From: Hydrangea macrophylla
Lineage: Eukaryota; Streptophyta; Magnoliopsida; Cornales; Hydrangeaceae
Reading direction: 5' to 3'
Assembly (NCBI GenBank): GCA_033977485.1
Contig: CM066984.1
Span: 48,607,100 to 48,671,099 of the forward strand
Length of the DNA stretch: 64,000 bases
The position numbers and the translations under genes are program-made. The notes under the pieces are model-generated. The model had not been told where the DNA came from. It worked only from the letters and a program-made list of their open reading frames with translations, and did no database searches. Shown here one piece after another: positions 47,481 through 57,803 of this stretch (the stretch's first letter is position 1; every line of letters starts with the position of its first letter).

Positions 47481-47970
47481 ATAGATACAATTATGTGTGT
47501 ACAATTATTAGACATTAGATTGACAGCGTCTAAATTGAATGAGATGTGCTTCTTGAATGGTACATTGTGTAAAATGCCAAAATCTATTAGGCCATTTATG
47601 CTATTCTTATCATTTTAGAATTTTCCATAATTTTTTCTGAAGCTTAAATCTAGCTTATCGGAGCGTATCGCCCGATACCAGGCCGCATCGCCGCGACACC
47701 GAGTCATCACAACGGGATCCGATACTGCGACCGATACCGCGACTTTGAACCATGGGCGAGGGTCACCGGAAGTCGAAGTGGCTCAGGCGAGGGCTGCGGC
47801 TAGGGATTGGTGTATGTGAGTTGCGGCTGACTTAGGGTTTGGTGGATTTGGCTTGCGGCTGGTTTAGGGATGTGAAGTGGAGGCTGCGACTTCGAAGATA
47901 AGATACTCTCAATCCTTGACGTTGGATTGGCACAGAGATGAGCAATCCCACGATCGTTGCTCTGATACCA

Positions 47971-48748
47971 TGTAAATGGAGAAGAAGAGAAGAAATGATA
48001 TATTGAATTAATTGAATTAAAATGATTACAAGAGCCTAATATATATAGGCTTAGCTACTAACTATACTTTTACAATCCAACCGATGTGGGATACTATCAA
48101 GGATCAAAATTTCGTTTCGGTCTACTGTTTCGGTCTCCCAAAAACGGAAACGTTTCGGAAACATGTGGAAACAGCGGAAAAAATTGGAAACATTGAGAAA
48201 CATGGGGAAACATAACTTCAAACTTAACTATATGCGTGTGTAAAGCTAATAATTGATTAATTGAACATTTGAGGGTCTATATATGTAGAGATGCATTAAA
48301 AATGTGTACTTCAAATTGAAAATACATGAGGATTAAGTCGCCAATCTATTGTCAAACACTTCATAGAATCTCAAAACACTTCATAGAATGCAAAAGATAC
48401 ATATAAGTACATAGTAAGCTAATAAGCCATCTCTAAAATAAAATGGTTGTTCATATGACAAGTACACAACCACATGATTATCTCGATTGAAACAAGTATG
48501 TTTCGTTGGAAGCAAATGAAACGAAGCGGAATCATAGGTTTGTTTCGATGGAAACAATTATGTTTTGATGGAAACAAAAGAAACAAAGTCGTTTCGATGG
48601 AATCCATGGAATTTCGAGATTCCATGGCTGTTTCGTTTCCATGACCTAGGAAACGGAAACGTTTCGGCCGTTTCGATGGAAACAGAAGGAAATTTTGATC
48701 CTTGGATACTATAACATTACACTCTTTTTACAATATTATCCTCTAACA
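47971..48748 (-). repeat. 5' LTR of Copia P, interrupted by element Q
   Basis: LTR sequence 47971-48097 and 48713-48748, with a 9-bp tandem gain (TTGAATTAA type) relative to the partner. The hAT-like element Q lies between. Confidence 0.9.
48098..48704. mobile_element. hAT MITE Q (607 bp), perfect 16-bp ends
   Basis: Perfect terminal inverted repeat CAAGGATCAAAATTTC and exact 8-bp target duplication GATACTAT (48090-48097, 48705-48712). Many GTTTCG/CGAAAC motifs near both ends. No coding. It is inside the LTR of P, which is inside K, so it is among the latest insertions in the nest. Confidence 0.92.
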
Positions 48749-49499
48749 GCCTCAAACAGTCCCCTAGAGCCTGGTTTGATAGATTCACATAAACTATGCT
48801 TCGGTTTGGATACAGACAGAGTCATGCGAATCACACATTGTTCATCACACACTCATCGTAGGGTAAGACTACTGCACTTATTGTCAATGTTGATAATGTG
48901 CTGACAGGAGATGACCTGGAGGAAATGAAGAGGTTGAAGAAGCAGTTAGCCACTGAGTTCGAGATTAAAGACTTGGGTGCCTTGAAGTTCTTTCTTGGGA
49001 TCGAACTTGCTCGGTCCAAACATGGGACTTTTATTTCCCAAAGGAAGTATGTCCTTAACTTGTTGAAGGAAACATGGATGCTTGGCAGCAAAGCTTATGA
49101 TACTCCTATGGAACAAAATCAGGAACTTGGCGATGATAGTAGTGGGGAATTAGTGGACAGGGGGAGTCATCAGCGACTCATTGGTAAGCTCATTTATCTG
49201 TCTCATACTCGTCTAGATATTGCTTTTGCAGTTAGTGTTATCAGTCAGTTCATGCATTCCCCACGAGAGTCGCATCAGGAGGTTGTTTTCCGAATTCTAC
49301 GGTATTTGAAGTCTGCTCCTGCAAAAGGCTTACACTTTGCGAAACATGATCACCTAAGGGTAGAAGGGTACACTGATGCAGATTAGGCTAGTTCTATTAC
49401 AGATAGGAGATCCACTTTATGGTACTGCACGTTTGTAGGAGGTAATCTTGTCACCTGGAGGAGTAAGAAGCAGAATGTAGTGGCCAAGTCTAGTGCGGA

Positions 49500-50035
49500 T
49501 AGGGATGGCAATGGGACGGGTTTCCCGGGTTCCCCGCCCCGCCCCGCCCCTCCCCTAATAGGTAGGGTATGGGGGGGGGCTTAATAGGGTTAGGGGCGGG
49601 TATGGGGGAGATTTTTCAAACCCGAGTCGGGGTCAGGGTAGGGTCAAAAAACCCGAACCCGCCCCGATTTTTTATAAGCTTAGTGGTTCGTCCAATTCAT
49701 AGTTTTATGGAATAGTTCGTGACAGACCCTCAAACATCAATTATTAATTCAAACAGTTCTCTCTCTCTCTCATATGTTCGTGTACTGTGTGTGATTGTGT
49801 ATGGGAAAAAGAATGCATTAAAAAAACAACTTTTTTCAATTTGTTTACAACAAAAAAAAAAAAAAAAAACTCTTAATCGGGGCGGGGCGGGGTCGGGTAC
49901 TCCAAGTGCGGGGCGGGTTCGGGGGCGGGGGAAGGGTTCAATGGAACGGGACGGGGGCAGGGGGAGGGTTCAGTGAAGCGGGACGGGGGCGGGGTATGGG
50001 GGCCCCGTCCCATACCCGTCCCGTTGCCATCCCTA
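49500..50035. mobile_element. hAT MITE S (536 bp), GC-rich ends
   Basis: Terminal inverted repeat TAGGGATGGCAAYGGGACGG and exact 8-bp target duplication AGTGCGGA (49492-49499, 50036-50043). Ends are G/C-rich (GGGGCGGGG); the interior is AT-rich with an A-run at about 49851-49869. Splits the RNase H codons for SSAE in K. Frames through the GC-rich ends are artefacts. Confidence 0.93.
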
Positions 50036-50383
50036 AGTGCGGAAGCTGGGCTATGGCCCAAGGTATTTGTGAGTTACTGTGGATCAAGTCTTTGCTAAAG
50101 GACTTGAAGATTAATCTGACAGATTCTATGAAGCTATATTGTGACAACAAAGCGGACATCAGTATAGCTCATAACCTTGTTCAACATGATAGAACAAAGC
50201 ACGCAGAGATTGATGGACACTTCATCAAAGAAAATATCAGTAGTGGTTCTATTTGTGTTCCCTTTGTTAAGTCTTGTGATCAAGTTGCTGATGTTCTCAC
50301 TGAAGTCATTGGGAGTCCTCCGTTTCATACTATCCTGGACAAGCTGGGAATGAGAGATATTTTTGTTCCAGCTTGAGAGGGAG

Positions 50384-50528
50384 TGTTAGAGTTATTTTGT
50401 TGTTAGGTTTTATTTTGTTATAAGTTCAAGGACCTATTTGTAATATTTGTTTCTTCTTCTTTGTGGTTAATATAAAAGGTTCTAACTTATATTAGAAACC
50501 TAAGCTTTTACCAAATAATAATCTAACA
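50384..50528 (+). repeat. 3' LTR of Copia K (145 bp)
   Basis: Preceded by GCTTGAGAGGGAG and followed by ATTAC. Five differences from 32114-32258. Confidence 0.92.
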
Positions 50529-50832
50529 ATTACTTCATCGTGAAGTACTTCGTTGCTAATTAAGTGGCGAACATGCAGCCATCTTACAAGAAGCTTTGAT
50601 GACAAGTAGCCTACAAACCACTTCCTAGGACAATACTTCAAGACTAAGAAAATCTTGTAAATCCTATTCTAATTGCATTCGGTCATAGATATATACTATA
50701 ATAGTTATGTGGCTCCTATATTTTTTTTGTAACTTGATTTGCATTTTTTTACTCAAAATTGATATTCAGTCTTAACTACATCAACCTAAGAACACTAAGT
50801 CTTAAAGCTTTGAAAAGAAAATATCTTCCCAC
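50529..50832. other. Intron sequence, nothing recognised
   Basis: AT-rich spacer between K and T. No domain-bearing frame and no further repeats noted. Confidence 0.5.
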
Positions 50833-51254
50833 AAAACTAGGTGAATGAGTCTTATGTATTTTATTATAAGAAGATGAAAAATAATAATTACAATAGTACT
50901 CCTATGACTAATACATAAGAGTAAGAGGAATAAAATAAAAATAAACAAGTAACTTATAACACTCCCCCTCAAACTGGTACAAAAATATCTCTCATTCCCA
51001 GCTTGCTAAGAGCAAAATGAAACGGTCTACTCCCAACCCTTGTAAAACTAGGAGAATGAGTCTCCTGTATTTTATTATAAGAAGAGGAAAAATAATAACT
51101 ACAATAGTACCCCTATGACTAATACATAAGAGTAAGAGGAATAAAATAAAAATAAACAAGTAACTTCTAACACTCGCCCTCCAGCTCGTACAAAAATATC
51201 TCTCATTCTCTGCTTGCTAAGAGCAAAATGAAACGGTCTACTCCCAACCCCCTT
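50833..51254 (-). repeat. 211-bp tandem duplication at the 3' end of T
   Basis: LTR ends at 50961 and 51172 are 211 bp apart, and AAAACTAGG recurs at 50833 and 51044. The junction CCCTTGTAAAACTAGG shows a shared TTGTAA, pointing to a microhomology-mediated event. The copies differ at several positions. Confidence 0.85.
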
Positions 51255-54200
51255 TGTAAGAATATCTGCAAGTTGATCCCTAGTCTTCACAAATGGAGTA
51301 CAGATCACACCACTACTGATATTCTCCTAGATAAAGTGTGTCAATCTCCACGTGTTTAGTCCGATCATGTTGCACTGGATTGTGAGCAATGTTGATTGCA
51401 GACTTGTTGTCACAATATAACCTCATAGAGTCACTAGGATCAAGACCTAAATCTTTTAACAACAACTTAATCCATAGAAGTTCGCATACAGCTAGAGCCA
51501 TGGCTCTGAACTCAGCCTCTGCACTGGACCTAGCCACCACGTTCTGCTTCTTACTCCGCCATATAACCAGATTACCTCCCACAAAGGTACAATAGCCTGA
51601 AGTAGATCTCCTGTCTGTCACAGATCTAGCCAAATCAGCATCTATATATGCTTCCACTCGAAGGTGATCATGTCTAGCAAAAAACAAACCCTTTCCAGGA
51701 GCTAATTTCAAATACCTCAAAATCCTGAAGACAACCTCCATATGAGATTCACGAGGAGTGTGCATGAACTGACTAACACTCACAGCAAAGGCAATATCAG
51801 GTCGAGTATGAGAAAGATAAATGAGTCTTCCCACTAACCTCTGATATCTACCTTTATCCACCTCTGCTCCACCTAAATCATCACCAAGTTTCTGATTTGA
51901 CTCAATTGGAGTGTCACAAGCTCGACTTCCGAGCATTCCAATCTTCTCCAATAAGTCAAGTACACATTTTCTTTGGGAAATAAAGATTCCATGCCTAGAT
52001 CTCACAACCTCAATCCCTAAAAAATACTTCAGAGTCCCCAAATCTTTTGTTTCAAACTCCTTGGACAAGTACTCTTTCAGTCTTTGCATTTCCTCTAAAT
52101 CATCCCCAGTCAAGACGATGTCATCCACGTACACAATTAATGCAGTAGTCTTTCTTTGTGATGAATGTTTAATGAACAAAGTGTGATCAGCTAGACTTTG
52201 TCTAAAACCACACTGGAGCATATAGCTTGAGTGAACCTGCCCTAGGAGATTGTTTCAAGCCGTACAATGATTTTCTAAGTCTGCACACCTTTCCATATGT
52301 TTTAGAATCTTCAAAGCCACGACGAACATCCATATACACCTCCTCGTCGAGATCACCATGGAGAAATGCATTCTTCACGACAAACTGATGAAGTGGCCAT
52401 CCAAAGTTAGCTGCCAGTGACAAAAGAACCCCAATTGAGTTCATCTTTGCAAGAGTAGCAAATGTCTCCTGATAATCAATCCCATAGGTCTGTGTGAAGC
52501 CCTTAGCAACTAACCGAGCTTTGTACCTTTCAATGGAGCCATCAGCACTATACTTCACAGTGTACACCACTTGCACCCCACAGTTCTTTTACCCGTAGGT
52601 AACCTCGTTAATTCCTAAGTGCCATTCTTACAAAGAGCTTTCATCTCTTCGATCATAGCATGCTTCCACTTGGGATTCGCAAGAGCATCCTAGACATTAT
52701 TAGGAACAACCACAGAAGCAATTTTCAAAAGGAAAGCTTTATACGAGGGAGACAAGTGAGAATATGATACAAAATTCAAGATAGGATGTTGGGTACAAGC
52801 CCTAATACCTTTACGTACAGCAATAGGGACATCAAGATCAGAGTCAGACTCCATAGGTACAGGTATATGAGACCTACTAGAAATATTAATATCAGAATCA
52901 GCGTTACCTTGGTCCTCAACACTTGAAGGAGATGTCAGTGGAAGAGTAGAAGGAGTGATCTCTTTATTCTTGGACTTACTCCATGTGCCTCTTGAATAAA
53001 CCACCAACTCCTTCTCTTTTAATGGAGTATAAGCATCTTATTTCTCCACATCCTTCCCAACCTCATTTTCTCCCTCAATTTTTTTCTTTTTCCTCTACTC
53101 CCTCAGTAGTAATATCCATAACTACTCCCCTTGAAGACAAAGGGACAGACAAAGGTACCTCTTCATACCATTGCTCTCCCTGAAGAGGTGACTCAAAAGT
53201 ATGAAAGTACGATTGGGATTCATGGAAGGTGACAACAGGTATGTAAAAGGTGAAGTGCCCTTTTGTTCAAAACTCGGGTTGGAAGGCGATTAATAAGGTA
53301 TGTCGTCGTTCAAACAGCGTCACCCCAATAGGACTTGGAAGCATTGACAGAAAACATCAAGGATCTAGCAATATCAAGGAGATGACGATTCTTGCGCTCT
53401 GCTACCCCGTTTTGCTGGGGTGTATCAGTGCAAGAAGTCTGGTGAATGATCCCCTGGGAGCAAAAATACGCAGCAAAACCTGAATCAATATACTCACCCC
53501 CCTGATCTGATCGTAAAATTTTTAAGCTAGTTCCAAACTGAGTGCACACCATTTGATGGAATGCTTTGAAAATTGAGAAAACCTCCCTCTTTCTTTCATT
53601 ATATAAACCCAAGTGGTACGAGAAAAATCATCAATAAATGTAACAAACCATCATCTATGACCTTTCAAGGAATTAAAACGAGAAGGACCCCAAACATCTG
53701 AATGAACTAAAGCAAATGGAACTGAACTTTTATTCAAACTGGGAGCAAAAGAAGATCTATGATGTTTACTCAATTCACAAGTTTCACAAAGGAAATCTGA
53801 AACATTTTTATTCAAGACTAATGAAGGAAACAAATGCTTTAGTAAATAAAAAGAATAATGTCCTAAACGTCGATGCCAAAGATGTATGTCATCAGCTTTA
53901 TTCTCAGAAACCACTAGGATGTGCTAATGGCCCTCCAACATCCAAGAGATAGAGTCCACTCTCCTCTCTACCACTGCCAATTATCCTCCTCGTGGTAAGG
54001 TCCTGAAAAACACAATGAGTAAGAAAAAAGGTTACACTGCAGTGTAAGTTTTAGAGTGATACGACTAATGGATAACAAATTATGAGAGAAATTGGGAATG
54101 TGTAGTACAGACGACAAAGGCAAGGATGGAGAGTGGCATGAATAGTACCCTTTTCGGAAATAGATGAAAAGGTACCATCAGCAACATGAACCTTGTCTTT

Positions 54201-54415
54201 ACCTGAACAAGGCTTGTACACAGAGAAACATGAACCTTGTCTTTACCTGAACAAGGCTTGTACACAGAGAAAATATCAGAACATCTAGACATGTGATCAG
54301 ACGCACCAGAATCAATAATCCAGGGAGAAGAAGAATGAGACGAGTGTGCCCTTGCGTATGTGACTAAGTTACCCGAATGAGGAAATGAAGAGGAGGCACC
54401 TGTAGATGCAGTAGA
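51176..54415 (-). pseudogene. Copia T pol and gag end, broken
   Basis: From high to low coordinates: gag end with SFPHSGNLV, protease WIIDSGASDHMS (about 54315-54285), integrase finger (HLWHRRLGHYS...CETCELSKHH) and core (RSDQGGEY, NGVAERKNRHLLD) to about 53310, a shortened linker, RT fragments 53007-52202, then RT/RNase H 52221-51313 with VYVDDIVLTG near 52130, and the RNase H tail to 51176. Frameshifts lie near 52600, 53290 and 52230. The RNase H end reads DTLYLGEY then a stop, as in L. A 44-bp tandem duplication sits at 54183-54270. Confidence 0.88.
54183..54270 (-). repeat. 44-bp tandem duplication in T protease region
   Basis: The unit AACATGAACCTTGTCTTTAC... occurs twice with period 44. 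It breaks the protease frame. Confidence 0.9.
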
Positions 54416-55603
54416 GTTAGATCTGTGTTATGGAGAATTGCACAAGCCAAGATTAAGAAGACAAAAAAAAAGGTCGCAATAAGGATCTGTTTTTGAATAG
54501 GGCTTGCGAGATTGAAGGAGATGCTGATTAGGAGTAGCGAAGCGAAGGACAATCCAGATCGCGATTTGGGTGTTTGAAGGCCAAACACAGATCACAAAGG
54601 CCAGTTCGACTAGGGTTTGTGATTTGGGTTTGCGATCGGTTTGTGATGATTCGGGACAACAAGGACAGTTTGACTAGGCTTCACAAGGCCAAAGACAGAT
54701 CAATTAGGGTCTGCCATGTGCGATTAGATTGCTATGAGACTGGGTTGACTGGGTTGTTTTGTGGAGAAAGATGCCAAGTTTACAGCAAAGTAATTCGAAG
54801 GTCGAACATGTGTTGATGGGGGGGATTAAGCTACAACTCCTACTTGAAGACAGTTTTTTTATAAAAGGGAGTCCTGATGTTGGACATTCACTTGTTACTG
54901 AATGGTTCTTTTGCTATTTTGTTGTAGTTAGTGTCTTTTTGTTCCTATTAGTATGTTTTAAGCACATTGGCTGTTATTTTGGTATGGTGAGAGGTTGTGC
55001 CAGTAATTTTCCTTTGAGTTTGTTAGAAGTACACTATACAGAGAAACAATTATGGATTTTATATTCAGTATTGGAATTTTGAAGAATATTGAAAACGAAT
55101 TGAGAGCTTTTACTCTAATTTCTCCATCTTCTCATCTTCAAACCCAAGTTTTCTGAACTTTGGGTTCATTTCGCTTGCATTGCAAACATCCTAGTGCTAA
55201 CGAGCAACAAGGTACAACAGTCGTTACCTTAAAAGCAATGTCAAGGGACTGTTACCTTAAAAGCAATGTCAAGGCTAGAAGTTACGAATTTCTCGTCAAA
55301 GTGTGGAAACAAGAAGACATCAATATCTAGAATTGAACTATATAAAATTATAAATCCACAAGCTTGACAAATCCTTCTACATGCTAAAATAATTTACAAA
55401 TCTTATTTTAGGGGGAGAATGAATGAGGATTCAATTAGCCAAGTTTTGTATGCAATTTTTCCTTTTATCTTTTTCTTTCAAATTTGGCGTTTCCCGAAAA
55501 GGACCCATCAATTTATAGAAAACACAGAATTGGACTACTTTATACAACATCGTCAATCATAGAAAAACACGCGGGAACTACTTCTTATTTCAGGTTCTAG
55601 AGG
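54416..55603. other. Intron sequence, nothing firmly recognised
   Basis: Starts with GCGATTTGGGTTTG-type repeats (54540-54660). An unassigned 107-codon plus frame (54759-55082) has a hydrophobic centre but no known domain. A 27-bp tandem repeat (GTTACCTTAAAAGCAATGTC) lies at 55223-55276. The TTTTACTCTAATTTCTCC stretch after 55105 could be a decayed LTR fragment, but no partner was found. Confidence 0.4.
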
Positions 55604-55609
55604 CCTTAC

Positions 55610-55718
55610 CACAAATGTAGTAGAAACTAAATTCACTATCAAAACCCCATGCAAACCGAAGCCAGAACTTTTGGTAACCATCAATTAGATAAACCAAATA
55701 AGACAACGAAGAAATCAC
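55610..55718 (-). CDS. RING-CH membrane protein gene, exon B
   Basis: Reads VISSLSYLVYLIDGYQKFW then LRFAWGFDSEFSFYYIC, a membrane segment followed by an aromatic-rich loop. The acceptor is TTCATGCAG (AG at 55720-55719) and the donor GTAAGG is at 55609-55604. It starts in phase 0 and leaves one base for the Gly codon shared with exon C. Joined to exon A it continues FLTVQL-VISSLSYLVYLI as one hydrophobic helix, which supports the splice. No stop or frameshift, unlike the surrounding retroelement sequence. Confidence 0.88.
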
Positions 55719-55838
55719 CTGCATGAAGGAATGAAGGCATAGAAATCAGAAACCACCCCAGTGAACAGAACATTAGCAGTACATCAAAGAACCCGGAAAA
55801 AAAAAAAAAAATTGCATAGCTAGAGGACCGACACCTAC

Positions 55839-55985
55839 AAGCTGAACAGTGAGAAATATAAACAAAATGTCTCGGGTCACAAAAAAACGAAATTTCATGG
55901 TGCGCCATTTTCTATCTGTAAGAACATGAACCCTCAAATGGTAAGGAGCTTTGCAGGTTGTGCAATGAGCAAATGCAAACCCTTC
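55839..55985 (-). CDS. RING-CH membrane protein gene, exon A (finger end)
   Basis: 49 codons in phase 0. The exon begins EGFAFAHCTTCKAPYH: HCTTC supplies the last Cys pair of a C4HC3 RING-CH finger. It continues LRVHVLTDRKWRTMKFRFF and VTRDILFIFLTVQL, the start of a membrane helix. The acceptor is TTTTCTGCAG (AG at 55987-55986) and the donor GTAGGT is at 55838-55833. RING-CH membrane proteins act as E3 ubiquitin ligases or ligase-like adaptors in endomembranes; the specific role here is unknown. The preceding exon, with the first six zinc ligands, is not in 55986-64000. The exon is followed after a 120-bp intron by exon B. Confidence 0.88.
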
Positions 55986-57062
55986 CTGCAGAAAATAAGA
56001 TGATCATATAAGACTGCAGACACCATTTACAATAGAGATAAGCATTAAGGAAAAAATCTCTACATAACCTAAGTTAAATCAGCCAAAATCAACACCTTCA
56101 CATGAATCGATGGAAGATAGCAAAAGAGTCCAAAGTTACTCACAGAAGGGGAAAAAAAAAGGAGAAAACAGAAATGTAAGAATCAGATTGGAAGTACCAG
56201 ACTACCGTAAAAAAACATCATAGAAACAACCAAAAAATTTCAAACTCTTGAGTTCATTATAAGGAAATTGTAACTACAGTTCCATCTATTGGACAAACTA
56301 TAAATGAGTATCACACAGTATACACATCCAATGCAGTTAGCAAAAGTAGAATAATTCAAATTGACAACATAAGAGTTAAAATTCCTACGAAGACTTTATG
56401 ACTTTCATTTATATGGAAATCAAATTGTTTGACCAATTTTTTAACCTCTCAGAAATACCCGAATAACCAACACACAAGCATTAGGAATGAGTAGAAACTA
56501 GACTACCAAAGTAACATCGATGACCCCAAAGTATCAACGTGATAACGTATTGGTTACTTCAGCAACCTTTTTAGATGATCACAAACTTATTTAAAAGGTA
56601 TTGAGATCCATGCCTTGAAATGTCTCAGTAAAACAGAACAAGTTAAATTAACACCAAAACCTTGAAACCTACAGGCTCGAAATTATGTAAACAAGTTGAC
56701 GATTCAGCTACACTTTCTCGTGGCAATGGTGAATAGATGTATTTGAAATAAGGCAGCTTTAAATTCTTTTTACTTAGATATTTGACATTTTCTTAGATGT
56801 AACACTTTAAAGATGATAATTTCCTACATTACAACGAATCTTCGAAAAATTGCTTCTAGTCTTTTTGGGATTTTTCAGAAAGTCACACTTTCCTAAATAA
56901 CAATATTCACACCGGATTCCGAGATTGGTGTGAAATTTTGTGTTCTACAAAGTTATATTCAAGATACAATGAAGCTACATTGTCTAATACGCAATATTGA
57001 ACACAGCCTTAAATATCCAGTTATCCACGTAATCAAAGCCAACTCTGGAATTTAGTTTCTAC

Positions 57063-57102
<40 letters not shown>

Positions 57103-57798
57103 TACATAAATAAAAGATAAAAATAGTAACCCAGAAAGTATTTTATTGAACAAGAGGACCAGAAAGAGTAATTCGTGTCATCGTAATAGCAGAGTGAAAG
57201 AGGCGAGAAAACTCGTTCTAAATTGTGTTTCTAAAATGAAGCTGAGATAGCCTAATTATAGGCAAGTTGGTGTTTGTTCACCGTTGGTTGTCTGTTAGCC
57301 CAGTGGCAGTTGGATTCAACAGAAGCGACCTAAGGGTTTGAACTAATGAAGGGGTGTGACCCGTCGGTTTAATTTCGAACCGGAAAACGCGTCCCATGAG
57401 ACAAGTCCCACTCACAAAAAACAAGCTTCCCAAACCAGCTCTTCCTTGGTTCTTTATTTTGAAAATCTCTAATATCTCCCCACCATTTTCAAAATAAGTT
57501 CCGAAAAAACAATGGTTGTAAGATTTATGGATAACTATCGGTATTCTTACGACTTAAATAAATTACCTTGTGAATCGTTAAAACTCAAGAAAACACAGAT
57601 AGGTCTTTGAACTAGCAATCCATATTAACTAACCCGACTTACTTCCACACATAAAACCTTTATATTAGTGGACATTCATATAAGCCGAAAAAAGAGTGGA
57701 TCGAATCTCTTATCTTCTGCTACTTTGATTCATATGCTAGTGGGGCGCTTGAAGCAATGACAGGTTTTCTATGAATGAATCCTTCCGTCCCAAAGCAT
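55986..57798 (-). other. Upstream intron of the RING-CH gene, non-coding
   Basis: About 1.8 kb of AT-rich sequence with no domain-bearing frame on either strand and no exon matching the N-terminal half of a RING-CH finger. Contains an (AAT)n tract at 57064-57100. Copia G begins at 57804. Confidence 0.5.
57064..57100. repeat. (AAT)n microsatellite
   Basis: About 12 AAT units in the intron. Confidence 0.95.
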
Positions 57799-57803
57799 AT
57801 CCA

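Larger units (their letters stand above)
46076..47754. mobile_element. hAT-like non-autonomous element R (1,679 bp)
   Basis: 8-bp near-duplication AGCGAGGG (46068-46075) / GGCGAGGG (47755-47762) and inverted termini CATGGTTCAAAAACTCGG / CATGGTTCAAAGTCGCGG. Subterminal zones are rich in ACTCGGCCGAG and CGATACCG motifs. The interior is simple-sequence rich: GTGTG with TCGCGATCT (46425-46690) and an approximately 88-bp tandem repeat (46812-47480). Lies in the leader of P. No transposase. Confidence 0.8.
41619..48748 (-). mobile_element. Copia P, of a different lineage
   Basis: LTRs 41619-41773 (155 bp) and 47971-48748 (163 bp once the Q insertion is removed). Exact target duplication GCCTC (41614-41618, 48749-48753). 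Primer site minus TGGTATCAGAGCAACG (47955-47970). Two substitutions and two small indels separate the LTRs. Inserted in RT of K between the codons for KSLYGL and KQSPRAW. The gag sequence and the C-terminus YAPA set it apart from the A/D/G and K/L/T groups. The 2-kb leader is inflated by element R. Confidence 0.94.
38492..50376 (+). pseudogene. Copia K gag-pol in three pieces
   Basis: Gag starts at 38492 (MTDLDKPTA) after the leader resumes at 38328. Piece 1 (38492-41618) covers gag, a Gly/Arg-rich stretch without a clear CCHC knuckle, protease (TGASDHMS), integrase (HRRLGHPS, RSDNGGE, AERKNRHLL) and the N-terminal half of RT up to KSLYGL. Piece 2 (48754-49499) runs from KQSPRAWFD through RT, where the YVDD region reads NVDN, into RNase H. 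Piece 3 (50044-50376) completes RNase H (LYCDNKADISIAH) and ends FVPA. Stops and frameshifts are frequent in every piece, and the knuckle and the RT active site are damaged, so it is dead. Confidence 0.9.
32114..50528 (+). mobile_element. Copia K, 18.4 kb with nested insertions
   Basis: LTRs of 145 bp at 32114-32258 and 50384-50528, flanked by GTTAC / ATTAC (4 of 5 match). Five LTR differences by eye (3.4%). The initiator-Met primer site follows the left LTR with no gap and GAGAGGGAG precedes the right LTR. The leader is split by Copia L (32630-38322), RT by Copia P (41619-48748) and RNase H by MITE S (49500-50035). Removing those leaves about 5.0 kb in normal Copia order. It lies in the giant intron, antisense to the host gene. 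Confidence 0.92.
50833..54415 (-). mobile_element. Copia T, 5'-truncated relative of L
   Basis: The 3' LTR region is present twice as a 211-bp tandem duplication (50833-51043 and 51044-51254), each copy holding LTR, polypurine tract and the end of RNase H. The interior runs to the gag C-terminus at about 54415, where homology to L stops without a leader, primer site or 5' LTR. Sense orientation in the giant intron of the host gene. Confidence 0.88.
28976..55609 (-). other. Giant intron B/C of the RING-CH gene (26.6 kb)
   Basis: Bounded by a GTAAGG donor (55609-55604) and an AG acceptor (28977-28976), joining phase 1 to phase 1. It contains a hAT-like element, a Harbinger MITE, the 18.4-kb K nest and truncated Copia T; the remaining sequence is AT-rich. 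Most of the bulk is transposon, so the ancestral intron was probably a few kb. The elements lie in both orientations relative to the gene: K and L antisense, T and P sense. Confidence 0.8.

Noticed and set aside
54759..55082. 107-codon frame with a hydrophobic centre as a small membrane protein gene
   Set aside because: No recognised domain, no supporting context, and the following sequence is repeat-like; kept only as unassigned intron.
57298..57345. GTTAGCCCAGTGGCAGTTGG stretch as a possible tRNA gene
   Set aside because: No cloverleaf can be drawn from the surrounding sequence and no B-box matches in position.
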